From positions 2,294,001 through 2,358,000 of the forward strand of contig NZ_CP032489.1 of the NCBI RefSeq assembly GCF_003600625.1: a stretch of DNA of 64,000 bases, given 5' to 3'. Positions 62,905-64,000 of this stretch are shown one piece after another (positions within the stretch are counted from its first letter, which is position 1; every line of letters begins with the position of its first letter). The notes below the pieces were generated by a model. It was not told the DNA's origin and ran no database searches. It was given only the letters and a program-made list of their open reading frames with translations. The translations under genes and the position numbers were made by a program. This DNA is from Arachidicoccus soli (lineage in GTDB: Bacteria; Bacteroidota; Bacteroidia; Chitinophagales; Chitinophagaceae).

Positions 62905-64000
62905 ATGCCAACAACATCTGCGCCTCCGCAAAAAAGCTATTTAATACCTACGATTATTATTGGGGTTTTATTCTTTGTATTTGGGTTTATCACCTGGGTT
63001 AATAGCACATTAATACCCTATTTACAAACGGCCTGTGAGCTTACAGCTGCACAAGCCATCTTAGTAACCTTCGCATCGTATATTGCTTATGCGGTAATGG
63101 CGTTTCCTTCTTCTTGGGTTTTAAAATTCACAGGCTTTAAGAAAGGGATGATTCTGGGGCTCGCCATAATGGCTCTTGGCGCTTTAGTATTTATCCCTGC
63201 ATCACATACCAGAACATTCGGTGTTTTCCTTACAGGTTTATTTGTGATGGGTATTGGCATGGCTTTGTTACAAACGGCTGTAAATCCCTACATTACCATT
63301 CTTGGACCAATTGATAGTGCCGCCAAACGTATGAGTGTAATGGGTATTTGTAATAAAGGTGCAGGCGCCATTGCTCCATTGGTAATGGGTGCAGTATTAC
63401 TTAGCGGAATGGATGCTTACGCCCCGGAGAAATTAAAACTATTAAGTATAGATGCAAAAAATCAATTGTTAGATCAATTAGCAGGAAAAATTGTAACACC
63501 CTATATTATCATTGCAGTTGCATTTATTGTTTTAGCAGTCGCTATTTATTTCTCTTCCTTACCTGATATTAAAAATGAAGATGAAACAAATCCAGATCAT
63601 ATCAGTCAAGACAGAAAGAGTATTTTCAAATATCCCTATTTATGGCTCGGCTTCATCACCTTGTTCTTATATGTAGGTGTAGAAGTGATGGCTGGTGACA
63701 CCATACAATTGTATGGCAAACAGGGTTTGGGCATTTCTATTGAAATTGCAAAACACTATACAACGTATACCATGTTGGGCATGTTAGCCGGATATTTACT
63801 AGGGATTGTGTTAATTCCAAAGGTTATCTCTCAAGCTACAGCATTAAAAGTTGCAGCTATTTTAGGCATCTTACTTTCCATTGGCGTTATTTATGCACCC
63901 GGGACTTATTCCATTTTATGTTTAGCGCTACTTGGTTTTGCCAATGCGCCAATGTGGCCTGCTATTTGGCCATTAACAATTGATGGATTGGGGAAATATT
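62905..64000 (+). CDS. FHS-family sugar:H+ symporter (FucP/GluP-like), partial
   Basis: Starts at ATG 62905 and is open to the window end (~365 residues visible). Inner-membrane MFS carrier: LIPTIIIGVLFFVFGFITWVN in helix 1, GMGMALLQTAVNPYITILGP-like segment (GIGMALLQTAVNPYITILGP) in helix 4, and an extended loop before helix 7 (SSLPDIKNEDETNPDHISQD). These are hallmarks of the fucose/glucose/galactose FHS family. The substrate is not readable. A single pectin-operator half-site (GCAATCG, 62807) lies 98 bases upstream. Confidence 0.9.
   Translation, partial: MPTTSAPPQKSYLIPTIIIGVLFFVFGFITWVNSTLIPYLQTACELTAAQAILVTFASYIAYAVMAFPSSWVLKFTGFKKGMILGLAIMALGALVFIPASHTRTFGVFLTGLFVMGIGMALLQTAVNPYITILGPIDSAAKRMSVMGICNKGAGAIAPLVMGAVLLSGMDAYAPEKLKLLSIDAKNQLLDQLAGKIVTPYIIIAVAFIVLAVAIYFSSLPDIKNEDETNPDHISQDRKSIFKYPYLWLGFITLFLYVGVEVMAGDTIQLYGKQGLGISIEIAKHYTTYTMLGMLAGYLLGIVLIPKVISQATALKVAAILGILLSIGVIYAPGTYSILCLALLGFANAPMWPAIWPLTIDGLGKY

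Noticed and set aside
1-64000. tRNA, rRNA, CRISPR, prophage or integrative-element boundaries
   Set aside because: None recognised by eye on either strand; no regular spaced repeats and no integrase gene.

Overview
The window is chromosomal DNA from a low-GC member of the Bacteroidota, most likely a soil or plant-associated Chitinophagaceae. The evidence is two SusC/SusD pairs, TonB-dependent receptors with carboxypeptidase-like N-terminal domains, a GLPGLI protein, TAnnTTTG-type promoter elements, A-rich leaders instead of Shine-Dalgarno sequences, and dense lipoprotein and signal-peptide usage. The family-level assignment is inference. No rRNA, tRNA or CRISPR array was seen.

Layout. 1-3000: a TonB-dependent receptor cut by the window edge, a small Cys-motif protein and a small exported protein. 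3520-5463: a LolC/FtsX-like permease and truB. 5464-7385: a decayed accessory patch with short remnants and a frameshifted Schlafen-AlbA gene carrying 11-bp tandem repeats. 7463-11627: a PhoR/PhoB-like two-component pair, divergent from an exported protein with a caspase-like His/Cys signature. 11679-19237: housekeeping genes (CCG-domain Fe-S protein, ung, plsC, MFS exporter with MarR regulator, glgA-glgC).

19303-50288 is a roughly 31-kb pectin utilization locus. Unit 1 is GH28, GH105, uxaB, uxaA. Unit 2 is SusC, SusD, a DUF4957/DUF5123-like lipoprotein and GH28. Unit 3 is SusC, SusD. Unit 4 is CE12, CE12, CE8, SGNH esterase, CE8, GH43 and a tandem alpha/beta-hydrolase esterase. All four read on the minus strand, and a LacI-family gene diverges from unit 4. 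Each unit has one copy of the same 24-bp palindrome (GCAATCG-N10-CGATTGC) about 75-110 bp upstream of its first gene; the unit 4 copy lies between that unit and lacI. I read these as the operators of the LacI protein. In three units a TAnTTTG promoter element lies exactly 46 bp from the operator. The products fit together: esterases remove methyl and acetyl groups, SusCD pairs import oligogalacturonides, GH28, GH105 and GH43 depolymerise them, and UxaB and UxaA convert tagaturonate to 2-keto-3-deoxygluconate. No polysaccharide lyase, uronate isomerase, KDG kinase or KDPG aldolase is present.

50321-64000: a GLPGLI protein with its outer-membrane barrel partner, an MscS-type channel, a nucleoside-type MFS permease, a polysaccharide flippase, recQ, a KpsF/KdsD isomerase and the start of an FHS-family sugar transporter cut by the window end.
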